Assembly (NCBI GenBank): GCA_965284435.1
Contig: OZ260083.1
Coordinates: forward strand, 3,224,001-3,288,000
DNA: 64,000 nucleotides
Source: CAIYZT01 sp947461435
GTDB lineage: Bacteria; Pseudomonadota; Alphaproteobacteria; Rhodobacterales; Rhodobacteraceae
Direction of reading: 5' to 3'
A program made the position numbers and the translations under genes. Positions 51,511-60,592 of the stretch are shown one piece after another (position 1 is the stretch's first letter; each line of letters starts with the position of its first letter). The notes below the pieces were generated by a model. It worked only from the letters and a program-made list of their open reading frames with translations, did no database searches and was not told the DNA's origin.

Positions 51511-52436
51511 CAGTCTTGACCGCTCTCGCCCGCCTCGACCGCAGGCTTGACCTCGGGCTCGGCCGACCCGGGAAGACGAACCCGCACACGCTTGATCTTG
51601 CGCGGATCGGCGTCAAGAACTTCAAATTCAACGCCGCTGTCGTCTGTCACAACTTCGCCGCGCACCGGAACCCGGCCCGTGCGCAAGAAAATCAGGCCGC
51701 CCAGCGTATCGATCTCCTTGTCTTCTTCGCCCGCCCGCAAAGACCGTCCCACGGCCGCCTCAAACTCTTCCAAAGGCGCATTGGCTTGCACGACATAAAC
51801 GCCGGCGCGCTCTTCTTTCCAAAGCGCGCCCTCGTCTTCGTCATGCTCGTCTTCAATTTCCCCGATGACCACTTCGATCAGGTCTTCAATCGTCACCAAA
51901 CCATCAACGCCGCCGTATTCATCGATCACCAAGGCCATATGCACGCGGTCTCGCTGCATCTTTTGCAGCAAGGTTGCGGCCGGCATCGAGGGCGGCACGA
52001 ACAAGATCGGGCGCAACAGCTTTCGCAGGCTGAATCGCCCGCTTGCACCAAACCCATGCGTCAGCGCCAAGTCTTTCAGCAACAAAAGGCCCTGTGGGTG
52101 ATCCAGCGTGCCTTTGTACACTGGCACGCGGCTGAATCCGTGGCTGCGAAAGACCTCGACCAGATCATCTTTGCCAATGTCGATGGGAACCGCGATGATC
52201 TCGACCTTCGGGATGGCCACATCATCCACGCGCAGATTGCGCAGATTGCCAAGGCCAAGGGCCCCCGATGGCTGCGCGCCGCCGCGCAACGACGGCCGAA
52301 GATCGGATTGCTCTGCGGCCGAATTGCTTGTGGAAAATCCATTGATAAGACGCCCGAAGAAGCTCTTTCGCTGCGCCGTACCCGTTTGATCTGTTCCGCC
52401 TTGCGTTGCATCGGAACCTTCGCTTGTACTACCCAT
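51510..52436 (-). CDS. corC: CorC/HlyC family CBS-domain protein
   Basis: A 308-residue soluble protein with a CBS pair (VDDVAIPKVEIIAVPIDIG; VHMALVIDEYGGVDGLVTIEDLIEVV in sections) and a C-terminal CorC_HlyC transporter-associated domain (GLIFLRTGRVPVRGEVV). CorC proteins affect Mg/Co efflux. ATG 52436 has AAGGA upstream. Lies between ybeY and lnt, the standard order. Confidence 0.9.
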   Translation of the reverse strand: MGSTSEGSDATQGGTDQTGTAQRKSFFGRLINGFSTSNSAAEQSDLRPSLRGGAQPSGALGLGNLRNLRVDDVAIPKVEIIAVPIDIGKDDLVEVFRSHGFSRVPVYKGTLDHPQGLLLLKDLALTHGFGASGRFSLRKLLRPILFVPPSMPAATLLQKMQRDRVHMALVIDEYGGVDGLVTIEDLIEVVIGEIEDEHDEDEGALWKEERAGVYVVQANAPLEEFEAAVGRSLRAGEEDKEIDTLGGLIFLRTGRVPVRGEVVTDDSGVEFEVLDADPRKIKRVRVRLPGSAEPEVKPAVEAGESGQD

Positions 52437-52471
52437 CTGTCCTTTGTCCAGAATCCTGCGCCCTGCGGCGC

Positions 52472-52978
52472 TCAAACCAAATACGGGTCACTCAGACCCA
52501 TCTGCGCCAGAATACGCACTTCCGTGCTCTCCATCAGGTCCGCATCCCCCTCAAGAACATGATCATAGCCCAAGAGGTGCAAGATCCCATGCACCAAAAG
52601 ATGTGTCACGTGATCTTTCATCGACTTTCCCGCCTCAGATGCCTCGCGGGCACAGGTATCATAGGAAATCGCAATATCCCCCAACTCGGGATCAAAGGCC
52701 GCATCGGGGGCCTCTGGCCTATCGCCCTCAGCCTCGGCGCTGCGGTCCTCTGACGGCCAACTCAGCACATTGGTCGGCGTTGGTTTGCCGCGAAATTCCG
52801 CGTTCAGGGTGGCGATACGGCCATCATCGCAGGCCATCACACAGCAGCTGAACCCGGGCAGACCCAAATGGGTCATGCTGGTTGAAAAGGCCCGTTCGGC
52901 CAGTGCCTGAAGGTCAAGCGCATCCCAACGCGCATCTTCGATGACGATATCGACCGATGTGTTCACAGATGTGTTCAT
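52472..52978 (-). CDS. ybeY: Endoribonuclease YbeY
   Basis: Zinc-dependent RNase in 16S rRNA maturation and ribosome quality control. The 168-residue protein has the metal motif HLLVHGILHLLGYDH near residue 128 and the strand LNAEFRGKPTPTNVLSWPS upstream. It follows phoH by 93 bases on the same strand. Confidence 0.95.
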   Translation of the reverse strand: MNTSVNTSVDIVIEDARWDALDLQALAERAFSTSMTHLGLPGFSCCVMACDDGRIATLNAEFRGKPTPTNVLSWPSEDRSAEAEGDRPEAPDAAFDPELGDIAISYDTCAREASEAGKSMKDHVTHLLVHGILHLLGYDHVLEGDADLMESTEVRILAQMGLSDPYLV

Positions 52979-53071
52979 GACGTTCGATTAGACTGAAGAA
53001 CCCAAAGGCTCAAGCCCCGTCCCGTGCAGATGGCCAAAAGCAGCAGGCGGGGCTTGCCCCCGCCCCCAGGT

Positions 53072-54085
53072 TCAAATCGCTTCCTTCGCCTCGTAAGCCT
53101 CAATGATCCGGGCCACCAGCGGATGGCGCACCACATCTTTCGACGTGAAGTAGTTGAACGACACCCCCTTCACGCCTGCCAGAATACGCTCCGCCTCGTG
53201 CAAACCACTGGTCACGCCGCGCGGCAAATCGATTTGCGTGCGGTCGCCCGTGACAACCATGCGGCTGCCTTGACCCAGACGCGTCAAAAACATCTTCATC
53301 TGCATCGAGGTGGCGTTCTGCGCTTCGTCCAGAATCACAAAGGCATTTGACAATGTCCGCCCCCGCATAAAGGCCAGCGGCGCGATTTCCACCCGCTTGT
53401 CCTCCATCAGCTTTTGCAACTGCTTGGCCGGCAAAAAGTCGTTCAGCGCATCATACAAAGGCTGCATGTAAGGATCGACCTTTTCCTTCATATCGCCCGG
53501 CAGGAACCCCAGTCTTTCGCCAGCTTCCACCGCCGGACGCGACAAGATGATCTTTTCCACCGCGCCCGAGATCAACATTGTCACGGCAACAGCTACGGCC
53601 AGATAGGTCTTGCCCGTACCGGCCGGTCCGATGCCAAACCCAAGCTCATGTTGAAACAGATTGGCCACATAGGTTTTTTGCGCCTCGGTTCTGGGCTCAA
53701 TCGGTTTCTTGCGCGTGCGCAGTTCCATGCCCGCGCCAGAGAACATTTCAATCTGCTCGCCTTCGGCCATGCGAAGGGGGTCGCCCGCTTTGGGCATGCG
53801 AAGGGCGGCGTCGATATCACCGGCCGCCACATCCCTGCCTGATTCGAGCCGGGCATAAAGCGAACGCAGCACGGCCGCGGCCTGCTCTCGCGCTACTTTT
53901 TCCCCGATAACCGACAGTCGGTTGCCCCGTCTGAGGATGTGAACCCCCATCTGGTGCTCGATCTGCGACAGGTTGCGGTCATATTCGCCGCAAAGCCCGA
54001 TCAATAATCTGTTGTCTGGAAATTCAACGATCGTCTCAACTACATCGTTGGATTGCGGCGGCGGGGTTAGCGCGCTGATGCCCAA
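53072..54085 (-). CDS. phoH: PhoH family ATPase
   Basis: A 337-residue PhoH-like protein: an N-terminal KH-like part (NRLLIGLCGEYDRNLSQIEHQM in sections), Walker A IGPAGTGKTYLAVA near residue 150, Walker B FVILDEAQNATSMQM and TGDRTQIDLPRGVTSGL. The start is TTG 54085: AAGGAG lies six bases upstream and the product then begins GISALTPPPQSND. No ATG fits. With ybeY, corC and lnt it forms the common phoH-ybeY-corC-lnt order. Confidence 0.93.
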   Translation of the reverse strand: MGISALTPPPQSNDVVETIVEFPDNRLLIGLCGEYDRNLSQIEHQMGVHILRRGNRLSVIGEKVAREQAAAVLRSLYARLESGRDVAAGDIDAALRMPKAGDPLRMAEGEQIEMFSGAGMELRTRKKPIEPRTEAQKTYVANLFQHELGFGIGPAGTGKTYLAVAVAVTMLISGAVEKIILSRPAVEAGERLGFLPGDMKEKVDPYMQPLYDALNDFLPAKQLQKLMEDKRVEIAPLAFMRGRTLSNAFVILDEAQNATSMQMKMFLTRLGQGSRMVVTGDRTQIDLPRGVTSGLHEAERILAGVKGVSFNYFTSKDVVRHPLVARIIEAYEAKEAI

Positions 54086-54238
54086 AAGTCTCTCCTTCCG
54101 GTCAGGGTGCAAGGCCAGTGGCCCAAGTGTGAGGCGGCGCATTCAACCTTGCAAGCGAAGATTTCACCCAAACAGCATATGCCGGCAACTATCGCGTATT
54201 TGTGACAGACCAAATCTGGAAAACACAGCATTATCAAA

Positions 54239-54281
54239 AAGATAAACGGCCGCAGCTCAAAGCTGCAGCCGTTTATGATTT
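54239..54281. terminator. Strong hairpin terminator after the lipoprotein gene
   Basis: ATAAACGGC-c-GCAGCT pairs with AGCTGC-a-GCCGTTTAT around a CAA loop, a stem of about 15 pairs. On the minus strand the stem is followed by CTTTTT. It ends the OmpA/lipoprotein transcript. Confidence 0.85.
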
Positions 54282-54297
54282 CCAATCTATGCGTGCT

Positions 54298-54744
54298 TTA
54301 TTCGCGGTCGGGTACGGTATCAACCGGGTTGGTGTTCACATAGCTTTGGGGATAGGTCCAATAGGTTGCCCCGCTTTGAACATAGACCAGATCTGTCTGA
54401 TGGCCCGGAACGAAATCATTCAGCCCTGGGTCGTTCGTCTGGTAATTGCCAATCACCGTTCCCGGCGGATACAGGCTGTTGCAAACGGGCAATCCCGTCG
54501 CCGGATCATAGCGGCGGCCCGAATACCCTTCCACACCATCATCGATGATCCATCCTTGGCACCCATCCGGATCATAGGCGATTGCCGCCTCACCATTGGC
54601 CAAGCCAGATTTGTCCTGTCCCTTGTCAATCGCCGTGGCGATCACCGTATTGGGGCCGGGCGTATATTGGGTCACCCCTTCGACGCAGGCCGAAAGAAGA
54701 GAGGCCGCGACAAGGCCCGATGCGATCAGCTGAAGCTTTGCCAT
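54298..54744 (-). CDS. Lipoprotein with DGC-x-W-GVEGY motif
   Basis: A 148-residue lipoprotein with lipobox LLSAC (Cys near residue 19). The middle has DPDGCQGWIIDDGVEGYSGR followed by DPATGLPVC, a unit also present in the OmpA-type protein just upstream. The remainder is Tyr/Pro/Asn-rich. I recognise no named family. It starts five bases after the OmpA-type stop and is followed by a strong terminator. Confidence 0.72.
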   Translation of the reverse strand: MAKLQLIASGLVAASLLSACVEGVTQYTPGPNTVIATAIDKGQDKSGLANGEAAIAYDPDGCQGWIIDDGVEGYSGRRYDPATGLPVCNSLYPPGTVIGNYQTNDPGLNDFVPGHQTDLVYVQSGATYWTYPQSYVNTNPVDTVPDRE

Positions 54745-54749
54745 GTTTC

Positions 54750-55319
54750 TCACCACGTGTAACAGATGACTTCGACGCGACGATTCTTCTGCATGCCTGC
54801 TGCAGTCGAATTCGACGCGACCGGGTTACGCTCGCCAAAGCCGATTTCACGCTCAACCGTGGCTCCGACAGAGCGGGCGACCTTGGCAACCGACGCGGCC
54901 CGCCGCTGCGACAGATCCATGTTATATTCATCCGACGCGCGGCTGTCTGTGTGCCCATAGATGGCATAGCCAAAAGCGCCGGCTTGGGTGAAAAAGCCTT
55001 CAAGGCGGCGGCGGCCATCGGCCGTCAGCTTGGCACTGTCCGTGGCAAACAGATTGTCCGTGTTCTCGACCATGCAGGTGTTCTTTTTCAAACAGATCGG
55101 CTTGCCTGTCTTGGGGTCCACACGGTCCAGCATATAGCCTTCAACCCCGCCGTCGGCCCACCAATGCATGCACCCATCATCGTCAATCCAGACGCCCCAC
55201 TCAATCTTGCCTGCGATTTCCGGCTGGTTTTGGGCCATCGCCCCCGTTGCCATTTGCAAGCTGGCCGCAATTGCCACCCCCGCCATGACCTTTTGCAACG
55301 TGCTGGTAAATCGTCCCAC
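54750..55319 (-). CDS. OmpA family outer-membrane protein
   Basis: A 189-residue protein with a signal peptide (MGRFTSTLQKVMAGVAIAA to about AMA), an N-terminal unit DDDGCMHWWADGGVEGYMLD then DPKTGKPIC, and an OmpA_C peptidoglycan-binding domain: LFATDSAKLTADGRRRLEGF, YGHTDSRASDEYNMDLSQRR and the end GMQKNRRVEVIC. I chose GTG 55319, with a G-run seven bases upstream, over GTG 55340. The N-terminal unit is shared with the lipoprotein downstream. Confidence 0.85.
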   Translation of the reverse strand: MGRFTSTLQKVMAGVAIAASLQMATGAMAQNQPEIAGKIEWGVWIDDDGCMHWWADGGVEGYMLDRVDPKTGKPICLKKNTCMVENTDNLFATDSAKLTADGRRRLEGFFTQAGAFGYAIYGHTDSRASDEYNMDLSQRRAASVAKVARSVGATVEREIGFGERNPVASNSTAAGMQKNRRVEVICYTW

Positions 55320-55521
55320 GGTGCAGCCCCCCTTAGACACAATTGATTGATTTATCTTTTGTATAGAAATGCCGACAAGGCCTATCCTTGTAAAGCGAAA
55401 TCTATGGTCTTTCGACCATCAAACCACCACTTGTTGCGTTTACGGGGTCAATATCCCCAAGTTTTACGGGATTGTGTCCAAAATGTGGCGAATGGGAAAA
55501 CCGCCCGTTTGAAGGCCGTTT

Positions 55522-56820
55522 TTACGAAATTCTCTCGCCCGCCAAAGAGTTCGACGACGAAGCTAAGATGCGCACACGAACCAGATCGCCGGGCTTGCCC
55601 GCGGGATCGGTGACATGAACCGCATGCAGGTGATCGGACTTTCCAACCATCTGTCCCGGCATGCGGCCCGGCTTGTCGTACAAGACGCCAACGTCGCGAC
55701 CAACCATGGCATCCTGACAGGCCCTTTGCTGCTGGGTGACCAGGGCCTGCAAAACCTGAAGGCGGCCATCCGCAACTGCGGCATCCACATCGGGCTTTTC
55801 CGCAGCAGGGGTGCCCGGCCGCGCGGAATACTTGAAACTATAGGCCATCCCATAGCCAACGGCGCTGACAAGATCCAAGGTCTGTTGAAAATCCGCGTCG
55901 GTCTCGCCCGGAAAGCCAACAATGAAATCGGATGACAAAAGAATATCCGGCCGGGCCAAACGAACCCGTTCAATCAACCGCAGATACTGCTCTGCCGTGT
56001 GTTTGCGGTTCATTGCCTTCAAAATCCGGTCAGATCCAGATTGCACCGGCAGGTGCAAGTAAGGCATCAACTTCGGCTCGTCCGCATGGGCGGCGATCAG
56101 ATCATCTTCCATGTCATTGGGATGACTGGTGGTATAGCGCACCCGCTCCAGCCCATCGATGCGCGCCAAGGTACGAACCAGACCGGCAAGCCCCGTCTTG
56201 TCGGAATGATAGGCATTCACATTCTGGCCAAGCAAGGTGATGTCCTTCACCCCCCGTTCAACCAGATCGCGCGCTTCGTCCACAATGCGCTGCAGCGGCC
56301 GACTGACCTCGGCACCGCGGGTATACGGCACCACACAAAACGCACAGAACTTGTCGCAGCCCTCTTGAACCGTCAGAAAAGCCGAAGGTCCCCGCAGGGC
56401 TTTGCGCTTTGGCAAAAGATCAAACTTGTCCTCGGTGGGGAATTCAGTGTCGATCTGCTTGCGCCCGGTGCGCGCCATTTCGGGCAGACGGTGGTAACTT
56501 TGCGGGCCAACCACCAGATCCACAAGCGGCATCCGCCGCATGATCTCTCCGCCTTCGGCCTGCGCCACACAGCCCGCTACGCCAATCTTCATTTCTGGAT
56601 TGGCGGTCTTCAGCGGGCGCAGGCGGCCAAGGTCAGAGTATAACTTTTCACTGGCCTTTTCGCGAATATGGCAGGTGTTCAGCAGAACCAGATCGGCGTC
56701 TTCGGCATGCTCGGTCGTGACATAGCCATCGGCTTGCATGGCTTCGACCATGCGCTCGCTGTCATAAACGTTCATCTGGCACCCATAGGTCTTGATGAAC
56801 AGCTTTTTGGGTTCGCTCAT
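55522..56820 (-). CDS. miaB: tRNA-2-methylthio-N6-dimethylallyladenosine synthase MiaB
   Basis: Radical SAM methylthiotransferase for A37 of tRNA. The 432-residue protein has the UPF0004 domain (FIKTYGCQMNVYDSERM; NTCHIREKA; GCVAQAEG), the radical-SAM CxxxCxxC in EGCDKFCAFCVVPYTRG near residue 150 and a C-terminal TRAM-like domain. ATG 56820 (MSEPKKLF) is chosen over an extension to 56934. Confidence 0.95.
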   Translation of the reverse strand: MSEPKKLFIKTYGCQMNVYDSERMVEAMQADGYVTTEHAEDADLVLLNTCHIREKASEKLYSDLGRLRPLKTANPEMKIGVAGCVAQAEGGEIMRRMPLVDLVVGPQSYHRLPEMARTGRKQIDTEFPTEDKFDLLPKRKALRGPSAFLTVQEGCDKFCAFCVVPYTRGAEVSRPLQRIVDEARDLVERGVKDITLLGQNVNAYHSDKTGLAGLVRTLARIDGLERVRYTTSHPNDMEDDLIAAHADEPKLMPYLHLPVQSGSDRILKAMNRKHTAEQYLRLIERVRLARPDILLSSDFIVGFPGETDADFQQTLDLVSAVGYGMAYSFKYSARPGTPAAEKPDVDAAVADGRLQVLQALVTQQQRACQDAMVGRDVGVLYDKPGRMPGQMVGKSDHLHAVHVTDPAGKPGDLVRVRILASSSNSLAGERIS

Positions 56821-56974
56821 GGTCACACCTCTTCGCGCAAGGCCATAGTCGAAACTGCCGCGCGCTGCAACGATGGGGCCCTTTGAAAAAAACGCATCAA
56901 ATCGCGCATGTCTGCTTGCAATGGGACCGACCATCGCAGAGTCTTGCTGAAAATCGCTATTTGATTTGGTGCAA

Positions 56975-57847
56975 ATGAATTATCCTTCGCTAGAGGATTA
57001 TCTTTCAAAACGCGGCCCGGGCTTGACCAAGGGGCCCTTGGCGATCGTCTTTGCCGAAGATGGCGTCGAACTCGACTCGACACTGCGCCATCATCTGAAT
57101 GCAGGCTTTCCCTCGGTGCTGGTCTTGGCGGATAAGGATCTGCCCATCCCCGCTGATCTGGCCGAAAAGATCGACAGGGTCGCCTATGACGTCTTCGCCG
57201 ACAATGCCCTTGTCAGCGCCGTCAACAAGGTGATCGCGGCTGCGGCGCCCGGTGTCTGGATCTATTACTGTTTCAACGCGGAATATCTGTTCCACCCCTT
57301 TTGTGAAACGCGCTCCGTTCGTGATCTTTTGACCTTTCAGCTTGAAGAGCGCCGCGATGCTATTTTGAGCTATGTCGTCGATCTTTATGCCGATGACCTG
57401 ACCACCCATTCCAACGCCGTCTCCCTTGAAACGGCCCATCTGGACAAATCCGGCTACTATGCCTTGGGTCGCCCAGACCCCAGCAATCACAATTATCCCA
57501 AGGAACGGCAGCTCGATTTCTTCGGGGGTTTGCGCTGGCGTCTTGAAGAGCATGTTCCGCCCAACCGCCGAAAGATTGACAGAATCGCACTATTCCGGGC
57601 GAAGGCAGGGTTGGAACTTCGGCCAGATTTCACCTTTTCCGATGAAGAGTATAATACATACGCCTGCCCTTGGCATCACAACATCACAACGGCCGTCGCC
57701 AGCTTTCGAACGGCCAAGGCCCTGCGGTCGAACGCGGGATCAAAATTTGGGATCAGCACCTTCCTGTGGCACAATTCCGTTCCGTTTCAGTGGCACAGCC
57801 AGCAATTGATGGATCTGGGCCTGATGGAGCCGGGGCAGTGGTTCTAA
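56975..57847 (+). CDS. Conserved hypothetical protein, putative glycosyltransferase-like
   Basis: A 290-residue soluble protein beginning MNYPSLEDYLSKRGPGLTKG, with an alternating strand/helix N-terminal half (LAIVFAEDGVELDSTLRHHL, FPSVLVLADKDLPI), an acidic DLYADDL near residue 135, SGYYALGRPDPSNHNYPKE and FLWHNSVPFQWHSQQLMDLG. The layout resembles uncharacterised GT-A-type glycosyltransferase-like proteins of Rhodobacterales. No sugar gene is adjacent. It is transcribed divergently from miaB and convergent with rimO. Function not established. Confidence 0.6.
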   Translation: MNYPSLEDYLSKRGPGLTKGPLAIVFAEDGVELDSTLRHHLNAGFPSVLVLADKDLPIPADLAEKIDRVAYDVFADNALVSAVNKVIAAAAPGVWIYYCFNAEYLFHPFCETRSVRDLLTFQLEERRDAILSYVVDLYADDLTTHSNAVSLETAHLDKSGYYALGRPDPSNHNYPKERQLDFFGGLRWRLEEHVPPNRRKIDRIALFRAKAGLELRPDFTFSDEEYNTYACPWHHNITTAVASFRTAKALRSNAGSKFGISTFLWHNSVPFQWHSQQLMDLGLMEPGQWF

Positions 57848-57916
57848 GGCCGCCCTGCGCGATCACTTTGGACGGCGTCGAAAATTTCCAGAACCAAACC
57901 GCAGCCCCGATCGGCA

Positions 57917-59299
57917 TCACCCGACCAGACGCCCCCACAAGTCATAATCCCCGGCCTCTTCGACGGTGACCGTCACCAAATCGCCGGGCTGCAAATCGCC
58001 GAATCCTTCATCGATGAACAGGTTGCCATCGATTTCCGGTGCATCTGCCTTGGTGCGGCACGTCGCACCTTGATCATCAACCTCGTCGACAATGACCTGC
58101 ATGACCTGGCCCACTTTGGCGGCCAGTTTCGCCTCTGAAATCGCTTGCGCTTTTTCCATGAACCGATCCCAGCGCTCTTGCTTGATCTCTTCGGGCACAT
58201 GATCGGGCAGATCGTTAGACCGTGCACCCGCCACGTTTTCATACTTGAAACAGCCAACGCGGTCCAACTGCGCCTCGTCCATCCACTCCAACAGAGTTTG
58301 AAACTCGGCCTCGGTTTCGCCGGGATAGCCCACAATGAAGGTCGAACGCAGGGTGATGTCCGGGCAATCCTTTCGCCAGGCGGCAATCTCGTCCAACGTC
58401 CTCGCAGCGGCCGCGGGCCGGGCCATGCGTTTCAACGTTTCGGGATGGGCGTGCTGAAACGGAATGTCCAGATAAGGAAGGATCAAACCTTCGGCCATCA
58501 AGGGGATCAGATCGCGCACATGGGGATAGGGATAGACATAGTGAAGACGCACCCACGCGCCCAACTGCCCCATCTCACGCGCCAGATCGGTGATGTGGGC
58601 GCGCACCTGACGGTCTTTCCACGGCGAAAGATCATGCTTTCTGTCCACCCCATAAGCCGAGGTATCTTGCGAAATGACCAGAAGTTCGCGCACCCCGGCC
58701 TCAACCAGTTTTTCAGCCTCGCGCAGCACCGCATGGGCCGGGCGCGACACCAACCGTCCGCGCATGTCCGGAATGATGCAGAACTTGCACTTGTGATTGC
58801 ACCCTTCCGAGATCTTCAAATAACTGTAATGGCGCGGCGTCAGCGACACGCCAGAGGCCGGCAACAAATCCACGAACGGATCGGGCTTGGGCGGAACCGC
58901 GCTGTGGACGGCGTCCAACACTGCCTCGTATTGATGCGGCCCCGTGACCGCCAAAACCTTGGGATGTGCCCCGGTGATATATTCCGGTTCAGCGCCCAAA
59001 CATCCTGTCACAATCACGCGGCCGTTTTCAGCCAGCGCTTCGCCAATCGCCTCCAGGCTTTCGGCCTTTGCCGAATCCAGAAACCCGCAGGTATTGACGA
59101 TCACCGCATCTGCTCCCTTGTAGTCAGGAGAGATCGCATAACCCTCGGCACGAAGGCGGGTCAAAATCCGCTCGGAATCCACAAGCGCTTTGGGACATCC
59201 AAGCGAGACCATGCCAATCGTCGGCTGGCCCTCCCGTCGGGTATCGGGCACAAGGCTGCGGGCAAGGTCGGGGCGAAGGCTGGGCGGGTTCTGGGTCAT
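57917..59299 (-). CDS. rimO: Ribosomal protein S12 methylthiotransferase RimO
   Basis: Radical SAM enzyme that methylthiolates Asp of S12. The 460-residue protein has MVSLGCPKALVDSERIL, NTCGFLDSAKAESLEAI, the radical-SAM motif SEGCNHKCKFCIIPDMRGRL near residue 165 and a TRAM domain at the C-terminus. Start ATG 59299. miaB, its paralogue, is on the same strand 1.1 kb away, separated by one gene. Confidence 0.95.
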   Translation of the reverse strand: MTQNPPSLRPDLARSLVPDTRREGQPTIGMVSLGCPKALVDSERILTRLRAEGYAISPDYKGADAVIVNTCGFLDSAKAESLEAIGEALAENGRVIVTGCLGAEPEYITGAHPKVLAVTGPHQYEAVLDAVHSAVPPKPDPFVDLLPASGVSLTPRHYSYLKISEGCNHKCKFCIIPDMRGRLVSRPAHAVLREAEKLVEAGVRELLVISQDTSAYGVDRKHDLSPWKDRQVRAHITDLAREMGQLGAWVRLHYVYPYPHVRDLIPLMAEGLILPYLDIPFQHAHPETLKRMARPAAAARTLDEIAAWRKDCPDITLRSTFIVGYPGETEAEFQTLLEWMDEAQLDRVGCFKYENVAGARSNDLPDHVPEEIKQERWDRFMEKAQAISEAKLAAKVGQVMQVIVDEVDDQGATCRTKADAPEIDGNLFIDEGFGDLQPGDLVTVTVEEAGDYDLWGRLVG

Positions 59300-59458
59300 G
59301 CGCGCCGTATAGCGGATATGGCGCAGAAGGGCAAAGGGGGCGCGAAATGCTGCCCGGCCCCGAAGGCGCGTGACCCTTTTGCGCTGATGGATCGCCGCTT
59401 GCCACGATGCCTTGGCACACCCACGATCGGGTTCACCCCTTGCGGCCGGATCTGCACC

Positions 59459-60067
59459 TTACTCCAAATAACCGAAATCTGGCATGATCTGCGCAATGGT
59501 CATCGGCAAGCCCGTCGACGCTTCGGGCCAGACATAGCCCGCCAGCGCCAGCGTGGCAAAGCCGTGAACCATCGACCACAGCATCAACTCGGCCCGTCTT
59601 TGCGCATCGGGGGCCGAAGACTTGTCCCAATCCAGACGCTCGGAAATGCCCGCCAAGACGGCATAGCTTTGCCGGGCGGCTTCCAAAAGTGCCGGATCGT
59701 CAAAGCTGCAGTCTTCGGTTGAAAACATCAGCCGGAACAGGTGCGGGTGCGTCGTGGCAAAGCGCACATAGCCTTGCATGGCCGCCTCTTGGCGCGCCTT
59801 CCGGCTGGGCGCGCTGATGCTCAGCCCCTCACGCATAAAGGCGGCGTGCCGCACAAACCCTTCCGTTGCGATGGCCGTGCGCAGGCCGCGCAACCCGTCG
59901 AAATGATTTTTTGGCGCGGTATGGCTAACCCCGACCCGGGCAGCAATGGCCCGCAGCGACAGCGCCGCCAACCCTTCGCTTTCCAGAATTTCGATGCCAG
60001 CCAAGACAAGCGCCTGCTTCAAGGCGCCATGATGATAGGGTTTCTTCGGAAGATCGGACGGAGTCAT
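59459..60067 (-). CDS. TetR/AcrR family regulator (WHG C-terminal type)
   Basis: A 202-residue repressor with an N-terminal HTH: ALVLAGIEILESEGLAALSLRAIAARVGVSH (in sections) near residues 18-48, then HFDGLRGLRTAIATEGF, and a TetR_C WHG-type ligand domain (YVRFATTHPHLFRLMFSTE; LWSMVHGFATLALAGYVWPE). It is divergent from two membrane-protein genes, and palindromic sites lie in the 81 bases between them, so it probably represses itself and those genes. Confidence 0.88.
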   Translation of the reverse strand: MTPSDLPKKPYHHGALKQALVLAGIEILESEGLAALSLRAIAARVGVSHTAPKNHFDGLRGLRTAIATEGFVRHAAFMREGLSISAPSRKARQEAAMQGYVRFATTHPHLFRLMFSTEDCSFDDPALLEAARQSYAVLAGISERLDWDKSSAPDAQRRAELMLWSMVHGFATLALAGYVWPEASTGLPMTIAQIMPDFGYLE

Positions 60068-60068
60068 A

Positions 60069-60082
60069 TTTCCAATGTAAAT
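60069..60082. promoter_or_regulatory. Possible TetR operator half (degenerate palindrome)
   Basis: TTTCCAATGTAAAT, next to the tetR start codon, resembles the perfect palindrome TTTCCACTGGAAA 53 bases away (10 of the first 13 bases agree). Confidence 0.4.
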
Positions 60083-60121
60083 ATTATCACTGGACAGATC
60101 AAGCGAATCACGTCAGTTATA

Positions 60122-60134
60122 TTTCCACTGGAAA
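60122..60134. promoter_or_regulatory. Perfect palindrome, candidate TetR operator
   Basis: TTTCCACTGGAAA is a 13-base palindrome 15 bases before the start of the ABA4-like gene, suited to block its transcription or translation start. Confidence 0.55.
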
Positions 60135-60148
60135 CATGGGGTGTGCTG

Positions 60149-60592
60149 ATGGGCGCTGATGATCTTTTTGGGCTGGCGAGTGCGGCGGTTTTGCCGGGCT
60201 GGGCGATTTTGGTTTTGGCCCCGCGTGGGCGGTGGGTGTGGCTGGATAGGGTTGCATCGCTCATCCTGCCTCTGGGGCTGTCCGCCTTGTATGCGGCGTT
60301 GATCTTGACGCATTTCAGCGGGGCAGAAGGCGGCGGTTTTGGCAGTATCGCGCAGGTACGGGCACTTTTTGCCGATGACTGGGGCCTTTTGGCGGGCTGG
60401 GTGCACTATCTCGCCTTCGATCTGATGATCGGGGCCGCAATGGCCCACCGGATGGATCGGGTCGGTGTAAGCCGGCTGATACAGGCCCCCCTCCTTGTGC
60501 TGATCTTCCTGTTCGGACCGCTCGGCGCGCTGTTGGCCCTGCTGACAGAGGGCGGCTTGCGGGCCGCAGACCGCAGGGGGGTAACGGCATGA
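60149..60592 (+). CDS. ABA4-like (DUF4281) membrane protein
   Basis: A 147-residue protein with four TM segments: FGLASAAVLPGWAILVL, VASLILPLGLSALYAAL, WVHYLAFDLMIGAAMAH and LLVLIFLFGPLGALLAL. WVHYLAFDLMIGAA and FGPLGALL are typical of the ABA4-like/DUF4281 family. Function uncertain. ATG 60149 has a GGGG stretch upstream. Its stop overlaps the next start (ATGA). Confidence 0.8.
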   Translation: MGADDLFGLASAAVLPGWAILVLAPRGRWVWLDRVASLILPLGLSALYAALILTHFSGAEGGGFGSIAQVRALFADDWGLLAGWVHYLAFDLMIGAAMAHRMDRVGVSRLIQAPLLVLIFLFGPLGALLALLTEGGLRAADRRGVTA

